Part shown: positions 15,999 to 23,534 of the stretch, one piece after another | How positions within the stretch are numbered: the stretch's first letter is position 1 | How the letters are laid out: the number at the start of each line of letters is the position of its first letter | Assembly: GCA_014237395.1 (NCBI GenBank) | Contig: JABZFP010000008.1 | Coordinates: 1 to 64,000 of the forward strand | DNA from: Desulfobacteraceae bacterium | GTDB taxonomy: Bacteria > Desulfobacterota > Desulfobacteria > Desulfobacterales > UBA5852 | Direction of reading: 5' to 3' | DNA length: 64,000 nucleotides | Position numbers and translations under genes: made by a program | Notes under the pieces: generated by a model | What the model was told of the DNA's origin: nothing | Database searches by the model: none | Seen by the model: the letters and a program-made list of their open reading frames with translations, nothing else

Positions 15999-17006
15999 TC
16001 ATGACGCTTTCCCGTCCCGCCGGATCAGATCCTCGGCGATCCCTTCGATCAGCGCCGCCAGTTTCCTGGAATCGTGGCGCACCACCCCGCCGGTGGTATC
16101 CAGCAAATCGGCCGCCACCAGTCGCCGATCGGCCCACCAATCATCGGAGGTATCCACGACGACGAGATCGGCCTTCTGTTCACGATAGGCCTTCAAAAGG
16201 GGCGCATTGGGTTTGGCCGAATTGATAATGATGCCGTCCAGTCGCCGTCGGAGAACGGTTTCAAGCTCGATGACAAAGTCCCGCGCTTTGAAGCGATGGG
16301 TTTCACCGTATTTGGTCATCACATTGATGACGAAAAAAATGGGCGCCGTGGCAGACCGCAACGCCTCGGTAACACCGGGCACGATCAGATTGGGCAGGAT
16401 GCTGGTGAACAGATCGCCGGGCCCCAGGATGATGAGTTCCGCCGCCTCGATGGCCTTGATAACCGGTGGATAGACACGCACCTGGTCACTGTGGTGGGGC
16501 ACCAGATAGACATCGCGGATTTTTTCACGCTGGGTGCCGCGCGGCATGTCGATGGCCTGTTCGCCGTAGATGCGGCTGCCGTCGGTCAGTTCCGCCACCA
16601 GAGTGGCTTTATCGGTCGTGACCGGCAAAATGCGGCCCTTTACGTCCAGGATTTCCGCCAGGGCTTGGACACCGGACGTAAAGCTGCCGGTGTAGCGTGA
16701 CAGCATGGTCAGCAGCATATTCCCGGCGTTGTGTCCGCGCAGGCGCCGGTCTTCGCGAAAACGTTTCAGCAAAAAATAGCGCGCAAATTCCTGGTGGGGC
16801 GAGAGGGCCAGGATGCATTTCAACAAATCACCGGGGGGCAGAATGCCGTATTCACCCCGCAGGCGGCCGGTGCTGCCGCCGCTGTCCACCATGGAAACGA
16901 CGGACGTAATCGCAAACCGGCCTGAAACCCGCAGCCCGGAGAGCAGCACAAACTGACCGCTGCCGCCGCCAATGGTTACCGTTTGCGTTTTTTTCACAAG
17001 CCCCAT
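15999..17006 (-). CDS. yvcK: YvcK/CofD-like UDP-sugar-binding protein
   Basis: A 335-residue protein of the YvcK family, which binds UDP-sugars and affects carbon flux and cell-wall synthesis. It starts with the nucleotide-binding TIGGGSGQFVLLSGLR and has MVDSGGSTGRLR, GHNAGNMLL and LGPGDLFTSILPNL, all typical of the family. It is distinct from the F420 enzyme CofD. It lies 111 bases downstream of the LuxR-type pair on the same strand and could be transcribed with them or alone. Confidence 0.88.
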   Translation of the reverse strand: MGLVKKTQTVTIGGGSGQFVLLSGLRVSGRFAITSVVSMVDSGGSTGRLRGEYGILPPGDLLKCILALSPHQEFARYFLLKRFREDRRLRGHNAGNMLLTMLSRYTGSFTSGVQALAEILDVKGRILPVTTDKATLVAELTDGSRIYGEQAIDMPRGTQREKIRDVYLVPHHSDQVRVYPPVIKAIEAAELIILGPGDLFTSILPNLIVPGVTEALRSATAPIFFVINVMTKYGETHRFKARDFVIELETVLRRRLDGIIINSAKPNAPLLKAYREQKADLVVVDTSDDWWADRRLVAADLLDTTGGVVRHDSRKLAALIEGIAEDLIRRDGKAS

Positions 17007-17117
17007 CCTTTTCTTAAGCCGTTATCGCCATCAGGCCTTTGCCTGACAAGCCACGGATTGTCCGACCGAATAAGCGGGAATTGCCGTCATAGCCCCCGTC
17101 TTGGAGATCCGCAGGAT

Positions 17118-18440
17118 CTATTTTACCATGAGAGGGTGATCGTCGGTCAAGCCTTCACGCTCCGGCTCGGAATGCCCATCCGGAATAGCCAGCAGGGCCG
17201 TCCGCAGGTTGCGCCGCCGTCCCCGGATGCCCAGTTTCGCACGCAGCCGGCCACGATAGGACTCAACCGTGCGAACGGATAGACCCAACTGGTCCGCAAT
17301 CGCCCCCGAACGGACGCCATCGCGGATGAGGCGTGCGACCCTGATTTCCTGTGGCGTCAATCGATAGCGATGCAAATCAAGATGCGGCGCCAGCTCCTTT
17401 GTCAAGGTATCGATGCGGGCGGTCAGGCCATCGATCCAGCCACGTTGAACAGGGGTCTGGATCTCCCCCTCGATCAACTCCACCAGGGGTTTCAGCAGCG
17501 TTTGGATATTGTGAAGCGCATTTTCTTCCAATTCCATTTGATCGTCGCTGCTTTGCCGCATCAGGGACTGCAATTCCCGATTGTGCCCTTCGATTTCCTG
17601 CATTTTTTCCACCAGCGTTTTCTGGTGCGCCTGCAATATCGCCATCAAATCCCGGTGCTCTGCCAGAAACTGGTCAATATCCGCCTTCAGCACCCCGATC
17701 GCTTCATAGACCGGATGCAGAACGCTGCCTTGCGTGATGGCAGGATCTTCCGGAATGCCGGGTTTCTCCAGATCGATGGTCCCCAGATGCGCCAGAAGAC
17801 CATCGACGTGTACGCTCAGTGCATCTTCCGAACCCAAGGCCATTGGAGGGTCGGATGCCGAAAGATCCTGCGGGGTCTTCGGCAGCGCTTCGGGTCGCCG
17901 GAAAACAGGCGGGGAACTCACCGGCATGTCGGCCACGCCATGATCGCGCAGCATTGCCAGCGCCTTGGTCACGGCATCCTCGTACCGCGCAACCATGTGG
18001 ACCTTGTAGCGATGCAGGTGCAGTTGACGGGACAAATTAAAGCTGAGTCGAAAAAAAGGCGGCATGCCATAGGGAAACGACCCCAGGAGACCTTTCAGGC
18101 TGTTGGTAAACTGCAGATAACAGCGGCGCGCGCCGGCGGAGCCCCCCGTTGTATGCTCGAAGCTTTCAATAAAAACGAAAGGCGCGTCGCCGGGAAGCGT
18201 TTCCGCCTTGATCGCGGCCGCCAGGGCGATGGCCTGCTGCATGTCCGCTTCGGTCACGTAGCCGCGCGGTATGACCCAGAAGATGTTGCTGCCGATCTGG
18301 ACGAAGGTTGTGCGATAGGTATGCGCAGGACTGGTATAGACCCATTCCGGACGGGATCGAATCGGCAGGCCGGTGCAGGGGCAAACAGACGGAAAGGTTT
18401 CCGGGACGGTCGGCACACGAACGTTGCCGGGGCGAATCAT
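17118..18440 (-). CDS. LuxR-type HTH regulator with novel N-terminal domain (paralog 1)
   Basis: A 440-residue protein with a C-terminal LuxR/GerE helix-turn-helix (LTPQEIRVARLIRDGVRSGA...LGLSVRTVESYRGRLRAKLGI, about 362-405). The middle (about 230-345) is a helical, coiled-coil linker. The N-terminal 180 residues have no family I recognise but align with the next gene: a CPCTGLPI motif near residue 20, WVYTSPAHTYRTTF, an IPRGYVTEAD strand-turn and FRLSFNLSRQLHLH. No receiver or PAS signature is evident. The GerE region contains RVARLIRDG as in active factors. It overlaps its paralog by 4 bases. Confidence 0.8.
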   Translation of the reverse strand: MIRPGNVRVPTVPETFPSVCPCTGLPIRSRPEWVYTSPAHTYRTTFVQIGSNIFWVIPRGYVTEADMQQAIALAAAIKAETLPGDAPFVFIESFEHTTGGSAGARRCYLQFTNSLKGLLGSFPYGMPPFFRLSFNLSRQLHLHRYKVHMVARYEDAVTKALAMLRDHGVADMPVSSPPVFRRPEALPKTPQDLSASDPPMALGSEDALSVHVDGLLAHLGTIDLEKPGIPEDPAITQGSVLHPVYEAIGVLKADIDQFLAEHRDLMAILQAHQKTLVEKMQEIEGHNRELQSLMRQSSDDQMELEENALHNIQTLLKPLVELIEGEIQTPVQRGWIDGLTARIDTLTKELAPHLDLHRYRLTPQEIRVARLIRDGVRSGAIADQLGLSVRTVESYRGRLRAKLGIRGRRRNLRTALLAIPDGHSEPEREGLTDDHPLMVK

Positions 18441-19708
18441 AACGTTCTCCCGGCGGGCGCCCGACCGCTCGTTTCAGGCCGGGTCAGCCAGTCTTGCAGC
18501 GTCGGATGGCGTCCCTTCAGCCCCGCTTTGCCCCGCATGCGCTGACAATGGTTCTCGATAGTGCGTCGTGAAAGCCGCAAAAGGTCGGCGATCGCGCGCG
18601 GCTTCAGTCCGGCGCTGATCAGAAAGGCCAGCAGGTCTTCCCTGGCGGTAAACGGTGTTTGCAGCCGACGGGGGTCGTATGGCGGGCGCTTTCCGATCTG
18701 CGAGGTCACATCCCGCAGCAGGCGCATCAGAATGCGTTGCCGAGGCGATGATGGCCCTGTCCTGTCGAGTTCATCCATCAGAGGTGCCAACAGATCGTAA
18801 AACCGATCTTTGATGCGCGCCTCGAGGCGCTGGCGTTCCTTTTCGCGGGCGGCCAGCAGCATACTGAGGGTGGTGTGGGTTTCGCTGAGCATCACCTGTT
18901 TTTCGATCAGTTCCTTTTGCCGCAATTCCAGGTTTTCGCGGGCCTTTCGATGACGGTGAAGGATTGCCTGCATATCGTCACGCAGCATCGATAGCGCATC
19001 AAAGACCGAACGAAAAGGGTGGTTCCGGGGAATCTTCCGGAAGGTGGATGCAAAGCCATATGTCTCCAGATTGATGTTGCCCACATATTCCAGCAGTTCC
19101 CCCGCATAGCGGGCAAGGAGCGCCGCGCCCCCCGACCGGTGGACCGCCGGGGCGGTGTCGGCGTCATAGGGAGGGATTTCGGACGTCGTTTCTTGCGCGT
19201 CCACGGACGGCACCATTTGCCGCAACCGGGCCTGGGCGATGGCGATCGCCTCCGCATAATCCGCAGCAACCCGCACATCAAAATGGAACAGACCGATGCG
19301 ACGGCTCAACTCGAACCCCAAGCGGAAAACGGTCGTCGGATGATAGACGATATAAGCCTTCAAGCGTTTTTGCCGGCGCAACGTCCGGATAATGAAGCGA
19401 CGGGCATCTAACGTCGCCCCCGTAACGGCTGAAAAGTCGTCAATGGCAATGAACGCGGATTTCTCCGGCAGCATGGTAAAAAGAACATCCTCGACAAGAG
19501 CCATTCCTTTTTGCGCATGCCGCCGAAGCACGTACCCCTGTGGCTGCAGCCACACGATTCGGTCACCGATAAAACTGACCCGCAACCGGTAACCGCCTCC
19601 CGGACTGGTATAGGTCCAGCTGGAATGGCTGAATACCGGCAAACCGGTGACAGGGCAGTGATGCGGGAGGGGAACGTCAAGATGTGGCGTTACACGGGAT
19701 GAACGCAT
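18437..19708 (-). CDS. LuxR-type HTH regulator with novel N-terminal domain (paralog 2)
   Basis: A 423-residue paralog of the next gene, with the same order: CPVTGLPV near residue 18, WTYTSPGGGYRLRVSF, LQPQGYVLRR, FRLGFELSRRIGLF, then a coiled-coil stretch (RKARENLELRQKELIEKQ) and a C-terminal LuxR-like HTH (FTAREDLLAFLISAG...LRLSRRTIENHCQRMRGKAGL). The HTH has drifted from the usual LT-x-RE opening. The two stop/start codons overlap by 4 bases (18437-18440), so they are translated together and may form a heterodimer. The signal sensed is unknown. Confidence 0.8.
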   Translation of the reverse strand: MRSSRVTPHLDVPLPHHCPVTGLPVFSHSSWTYTSPGGGYRLRVSFIGDRIVWLQPQGYVLRRHAQKGMALVEDVLFTMLPEKSAFIAIDDFSAVTGATLDARRFIIRTLRRQKRLKAYIVYHPTTVFRLGFELSRRIGLFHFDVRVAADYAEAIAIAQARLRQMVPSVDAQETTSEIPPYDADTAPAVHRSGGAALLARYAGELLEYVGNINLETYGFASTFRKIPRNHPFRSVFDALSMLRDDMQAILHRHRKARENLELRQKELIEKQVMLSETHTTLSMLLAAREKERQRLEARIKDRFYDLLAPLMDELDRTGPSSPRQRILMRLLRDVTSQIGKRPPYDPRRLQTPFTAREDLLAFLISAGLKPRAIADLLRLSRRTIENHCQRMRGKAGLKGRHPTLQDWLTRPETSGRAPAGRTL

Positions 19709-19720
19709 GTATCGGGCACC

Positions 19721-20644
19721 CTAAAAATTTTGTGCTTCGACCTGCTCAAACGCCAACACCTGCCCCCCTTCAGCACGTGCAAAAGCCATTGCCTGGTCCC
19801 GGCGGTCGAAGGCGATGGCTTCGGCCCCCATCGGACCCATGGTGCCTGAACCGATCACGTAATAGGCGGTCGATCCGCTGATCCAGCGCCCGGAGACATA
19901 ATCAGAGACCCAGATCATGCCGGATCGTTCGGCCATTGGCCGACGATTCTGGGGGGCATCCAACCAGCCAAACAGGCAATGGGTCGAGCAGAAATGGTCG
20001 ATATGTCCGTTTCTATAGGCCACCTGGCAGCGATGGCGCGGATAGCGCGAAGGATACATGCGGCAGACCACGCATTCGTCCTGCATATCAGCCGGGGGAA
20101 CGATTTTGCCTTTGGCAAGCCGCTTGCGGTCGATCATGGCGTTTTCTTTGTCGAGCGCCCGGCGGGCCAGTTGGAAGGTCGTCCCGTAATCGGCAACCTC
20201 GCCGCCGCAGGTGCGGGCAAAGTCGTCCGCGGCGGACCGCCCGAGGAAGGCCGCTTTGCTCAGCATGGTCATGGTGCCGCCGGCCGACGAGCCGACCACG
20301 TACCAGGCCGCTGCAGCAGGTACCATACCGCGCGGCTGAAGATACAGGGCCGTCTGAACGTCCTGCGGAACCTGGCCGGATTTCACCGCCATATCCGTCA
20401 GACAGTGGAAGGAACAGGCTTCACGCATGCCGTCCTCCAGGCGAAAGGTCTTCCATGTGCGCGCCCACATGGATTGCACCATGCCGCAGTTGGGGCATCG
20501 CCCGCGCAAGGCGGGATCGGGAGGTGACAGCGGATGGGCAACCCGGCAATCCGTATCCGCGGCCAGCGACCAGGGGAAAACGAGTGACGCAATTGTTAAA
20601 CAGGTTCCATGGGCGATAAACTGCCTGCGATTCATTCGATCCAT
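19721..20644 (-). CDS. Tat-exported tandem NosL-domain protein
   Basis: A 307-residue protein beginning MDRMNRRQFIAHGTCL followed by a hydrophobic stretch ending at AAD30. This resembles a twin-arginine signal, though the motif is not perfect. Two NosL-like domains follow. The first has CPNCGM (C50, C53) and FHC (79-81), then WYVVGSSAGGTMTM. The second has CVVCRM (C191, C194), CSTHC (C219, C223) and YYVIGSGTMGPMG. Single NosL proteins bind Cu(I) and help copper delivery to nitrous oxide reductase. Here no nosZ is nearby, so another metal or role is likely. The ATG at 20644 has a GGGAGA site. It sits 12 bases upstream of the LuxR-type genes. Confidence 0.82.
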   Translation of the reverse strand: MDRMNRRQFIAHGTCLTIASLVFPWSLAADTDCRVAHPLSPPDPALRGRCPNCGMVQSMWARTWKTFRLEDGMREACSFHCLTDMAVKSGQVPQDVQTALYLQPRGMVPAAAAWYVVGSSAGGTMTMLSKAAFLGRSAADDFARTCGGEVADYGTTFQLARRALDKENAMIDRKRLAKGKIVPPADMQDECVVCRMYPSRYPRHRCQVAYRNGHIDHFCSTHCLFGWLDAPQNRRPMAERSGMIWVSDYVSGRWISGSTAYYVIGSGTMGPMGAEAIAFDRRDQAMAFARAEGGQVLAFEQVEAQNF

Positions 20645-20684
20645 TGCGATCTCCCTTCGTTCGCGATAATCCGTCATTTTCTGT

Positions 20685-21659
20685 TCAGGATAACCGGATA
20701 TGATCCAAAAATACAACCCGGGGGTGCTCCAGTCCGGTGGCAAAAAGGCCCACGGCCATCACGTTCCTCAAATCCATGAATCGCCCTTCGGGCGCTGTTT
20801 GCACGTCCTGCAGCAGGATACGGATGCAATTCCAGCCCGGTTGAATGGCATAACGGCGATTGAACCGATCCTGGTAGCGCTGGGGCCCTTCGAGGTGACG
20901 GCGGTCATGGATCCGGCAGGTCATGAAGATGACGTCCTGATCCGGGTTGAAGACGCCGATTTCAAGCGCACGGTAAGCCTGCCAGTCCCGTGGAAAGGTA
21001 TTCAGCGAGACACCCGAATAGCGTGTTGTGCCCAGCCTCACTTTGAGGGCGTATTGGCCGGACAGGCGAACGGTTGCGGTGCGCTCACGGTGCGCGTCAC
21101 CCGACCAGCGCTCGGCCTCCAGCGGGGTCTCAAAATCCGCCAGGACGGGGAAATCCCGCCGCGCCAGATAGCTATCGGCCAGACTGCCTGCCAGAGGCGC
21201 AAGGGCCAGCAGCCCCAACAGAATGGAGGCCAAACGCCCTATCCTGCGGGCGATCGGCTTCAAATCGCAACACAGCGGATAGGTCCAGCAGATGGCGACC
21301 AGGCACCCCAGCATGTTGCGGCCGATATCCTGCCAGTCGGCGGACCGTGCGGTGCCATATTGAAGCCCTTCAATTAGAAGCCCGGCGCCGAAAACCACAC
21401 CTGCCAGAACTAAAAGGCGATGCAACGGTCGCAGCCGGTCCAGCCGGCGCCAGCGCTTCGCCAGATACCACGTCCAGAGAAAGAAGGCGAAAACATGCCC
21501 GAGATTCCATACATGTTTGGTGACACGATCTGCAGAATACCCCGGTCCCCCTACAAACATCAGCAGAATCAAAATCGCCGTGAGCAGCCCCACCAGGATA
21601 TCGATCAGGGAGAGCGGCCGGCCATGGGAAGCCGAAACGTTGCGCAGGCAACCGCTCAT
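20685..21659 (-). CDS. VanZ-like membrane protein with extracytoplasmic C-terminal domain
   Basis: A 324-residue protein. The N-terminal half has about five hydrophobic segments with the VanZ-like pattern (HVWNLGHVFAFFLWTWYLA, LLIEGLQYGTARSADWQDIGRNMLG). The C-terminal part (about residues 190-324) is a beta-rich soluble domain (FETPLEAERWSGDAH...GQYALKVRLGTTRYSG) resembling carbohydrate-binding or CIA30-like modules. VanZ proteins affect teicoplanin resistance or envelope processes in other bacteria. The gene overlaps yceD by 4 bases and lies 40 bases from the NosL gene, all on one strand. The domain call at the C terminus is tentative. Confidence 0.7.
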   Translation of the reverse strand: MSGCLRNVSASHGRPLSLIDILVGLLTAILILLMFVGGPGYSADRVTKHVWNLGHVFAFFLWTWYLAKRWRRLDRLRPLHRLLVLAGVVFGAGLLIEGLQYGTARSADWQDIGRNMLGCLVAICWTYPLCCDLKPIARRIGRLASILLGLLALAPLAGSLADSYLARRDFPVLADFETPLEAERWSGDAHRERTATVRLSGQYALKVRLGTTRYSGVSLNTFPRDWQAYRALEIGVFNPDQDVIFMTCRIHDRRHLEGPQRYQDRFNRRYAIQPGWNCIRILLQDVQTAPEGRFMDLRNVMAVGLFATGLEHPRVVFLDHIRLS

Positions 21660-22204
21660 GAATCAAACTTAAGGGTTTTCAGGATCGCCAGGCGGGGATC
21701 GACGTTATCCCCGCGGCAATCGCAAGGCCCGTCGTTCAGGTTCGCCCCGCAGCGCGCGCACAGCCCACGGCAATCCTGCCGGCAGATCGGTTGCATGGGA
21801 ATCGCCAGGATGACCTGCTCCTGAATGATATCCCTGAAATCGATTTGATCGCCTTCAAACAAGACCACCCCTAATTCCTCCGCCTGCAGTTCTACTGCTT
21901 CCGGGGGTGAATCCGCCGCGTCGCCCGGAATGCGGCGCGCGAAGGTCAGCCGGAAGGTATTCCGCAAGGGGCATTCGGTAACCGCCAGACAGCGGCTGCA
22001 GGCCAGGATCACCTTGCCCTTGATAAGACCTTCGACCTGAAACATGCCGACCGACGGCATTACCCGCAGGCTTACCGTCAGCGGCCCTTCGAAGCGACAG
22101 TCTTCATTTTGCTGCAGTGCAGCCAGATCCGGCAACTTTCCGGGATCGATGCGATCTTCCAGCCGAAGCCCTTCGGCAGATAAATTCGCGACATGAATTT
22201 GCAT
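21656..22204 (-). CDS. yceD: YceD/DUF177 protein
   Basis: A 182-residue YceD (DUF177) protein, a family implicated in 23S rRNA/ribosome assembly. It has the CxxC pair in the middle (LACSRCLAVTECPL) and the C-terminal Cys cluster (CRQDCRGLCARCGANLN) typical of the family, which may bind zinc. The ATG at 22204 follows GAGGTAGG. In most bacteria yceD is followed by rpmF (ribosomal protein L32), but here the next gene is the VanZ-like one and no rpmF is found in the window. Confidence 0.88.
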   Translation of the reverse strand: MQIHVANLSAEGLRLEDRIDPGKLPDLAALQQNEDCRFEGPLTVSLRVMPSVGMFQVEGLIKGKVILACSRCLAVTECPLRNTFRLTFARRIPGDAADSPPEAVELQAEELGVVLFEGDQIDFRDIIQEQVILAIPMQPICRQDCRGLCARCGANLNDGPCDCRGDNVDPRLAILKTLKFDS

Positions 22205-22254
22205 GATCCTACCTCGATTTAGCAGTGGGCGGCCTCCCGGCAGGGGCTCAAGGG

Positions 22255-22863
22255 TCAGGACACCGTGGCCGGCCTCAAAAACACCAGCGCCGCTCCAAGG
22301 AAAAGATACGCCAACACACCGGAGACAAGACCGAATTTCAGCCAGGCACACCCGGACGCCAGAACCGCATGCCAGCCTTCACCGCGCCCGATCAGCAGCT
22401 GGATCAGCGCCATGTTCTCGACCGTATCCAGGCAAGCGGCACACCATGCCCCGCCCGCCATAAGGCAACCCAAGGTCCCCATCCATGGTCGGCGAGGCCT
22501 CAGCCGCGCGGCGACCATGCGGCAGGCAGCGGCGAGTGTGCAGGCGTATGCCACCAGAAAAAAGAAGTCGATTCCGAGGCTGATACCGGCCTGAATGCGG
22601 GCCGGGCCGTCCCAGGACCCCATGATCTTTTCCGCTCCGGCCAGCGTGCCTGTCAGCTCAAAGGATATAATGCCGGCAGGCGCTTCAGGGGTCTTCAAGG
22701 CTTTGTCCAGAACGGTCATTCCTAGTATCAGCAAAAAGCTTAGCCCTGCGCCGACGACCAGCGTGAATCGCGATGGTTTATCGGCATAACGCCGGTCCGG
22801 CTGTTTCGGCTGTTTTAAGGCGCGCTTTGGTGACCCCGGTTGATGGTTGCATGATTTCGGCAT
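22255..22863 (-). CDS. hypothetical inner-membrane protein
   Basis: A 202-residue protein with four hydrophobic segments (about FTLVVGAGLSFLLILGMTVL, GIDFFFLVAYACTLAAAC, GTLGCLMAGGAWCAACL and LVSGVLAYLFLGAALVFL), probably spanning the inner membrane with a basic N-terminal tail. The open frame continues upstream to 22953, but the ATG at 22863 avoids overlap with the thioesterase gene and is the first reasonable start. No ribosome site is clear and no family is recognised. Confidence 0.6.
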   Translation of the reverse strand: MPKSCNHQPGSPKRALKQPKQPDRRYADKPSRFTLVVGAGLSFLLILGMTVLDKALKTPEAPAGIISFELTGTLAGAEKIMGSWDGPARIQAGISLGIDFFFLVAYACTLAAACRMVAARLRPRRPWMGTLGCLMAGGAWCAACLDTVENMALIQLLIGRGEGWHAVLASGCAWLKFGLVSGVLAYLFLGAALVFLRPATVS

Positions 22864-22906
22864 ATGGGTTTTCCAGATGACCGCCATCGGCAAGTGGCGG
22901 GCGTCG

Positions 22907-23377
22907 TCAACGGGGCATGAGGTGTTCCGGCACCTGGACCGCCACGACTTCACCGGTGGCGCAAACCTGGCCGGCGGCGATCAGGCGGGACGCCACCACC
23001 ACCTTGCGGCCCTTGATCTCTTTGATAACGGCGCGGACTTCAAGCGTTTCGTCGATCGGCGTGGGTTTCAGATAGGTGACATGCAGCGATGCCGTCAAAA
23101 ACCGTGTCGATGCGTGCGCTTCACTGTCGAATACTTCCGCGCGTCGGGCGGCGGCCGAGGCCGTTCCCGTGCTGTGACAGTCGATCAAAGATGCGATCAA
23201 CCCGCCATAGACATACCCCGGGATCGCGGTGTGATAGGGTTGGGGTCGATACCGACAGACCGCTTCTTCGCCTTCCCAGTAGCTTTTTATCTGAAGTCCG
23301 TGCGGGTTGAGCCGGCCGCATCCGTAGCAATGGCTCACATCGTCGGGGTAACTGTCCTGGAAGGCCTCTGTCGTCAT
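22907..23377 (-). CDS. PaaI-type hotdog thioesterase
   Basis: A 156-residue protein of the hotdog thioesterase superfamily that would hydrolyse an acyl-CoA. Typical sequence is seen in the CYGCGRLNPHGLQI opening, the helix YVYGGLIASLIDCHSTGTA carrying the active-site Asp, and LHVTYLKPTPIDETLEVRA. The N-terminal CYGCG pair is common in a PaaI subgroup. The ATG at 23377 has an AGGGG site. The acyl substrate is not determined. Confidence 0.82.
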   Translation of the reverse strand: MTTEAFQDSYPDDVSHCYGCGRLNPHGLQIKSYWEGEEAVCRYRPQPYHTAIPGYVYGGLIASLIDCHSTGTASAAARRAEVFDSEAHASTRFLTASLHVTYLKPTPIDETLEVRAVIKEIKGRKVVVASRLIAAGQVCATGEVVAVQVPEHLMPR

Positions 23378-23534
23378 CTTTCGCCCCTTTCTATTCATGG
23401 ACTCGAAAAAAACCATGTATCAGACGGTTCTATTCCTGTATCGCAAACACAACGGAATGAAAAGCGGAAGGCAGGCGATGGGCGGGAAAATGACGGCAAC
23501 GCTTCCGGTGGCGGCCATTTCGATCCAAGCGGCG

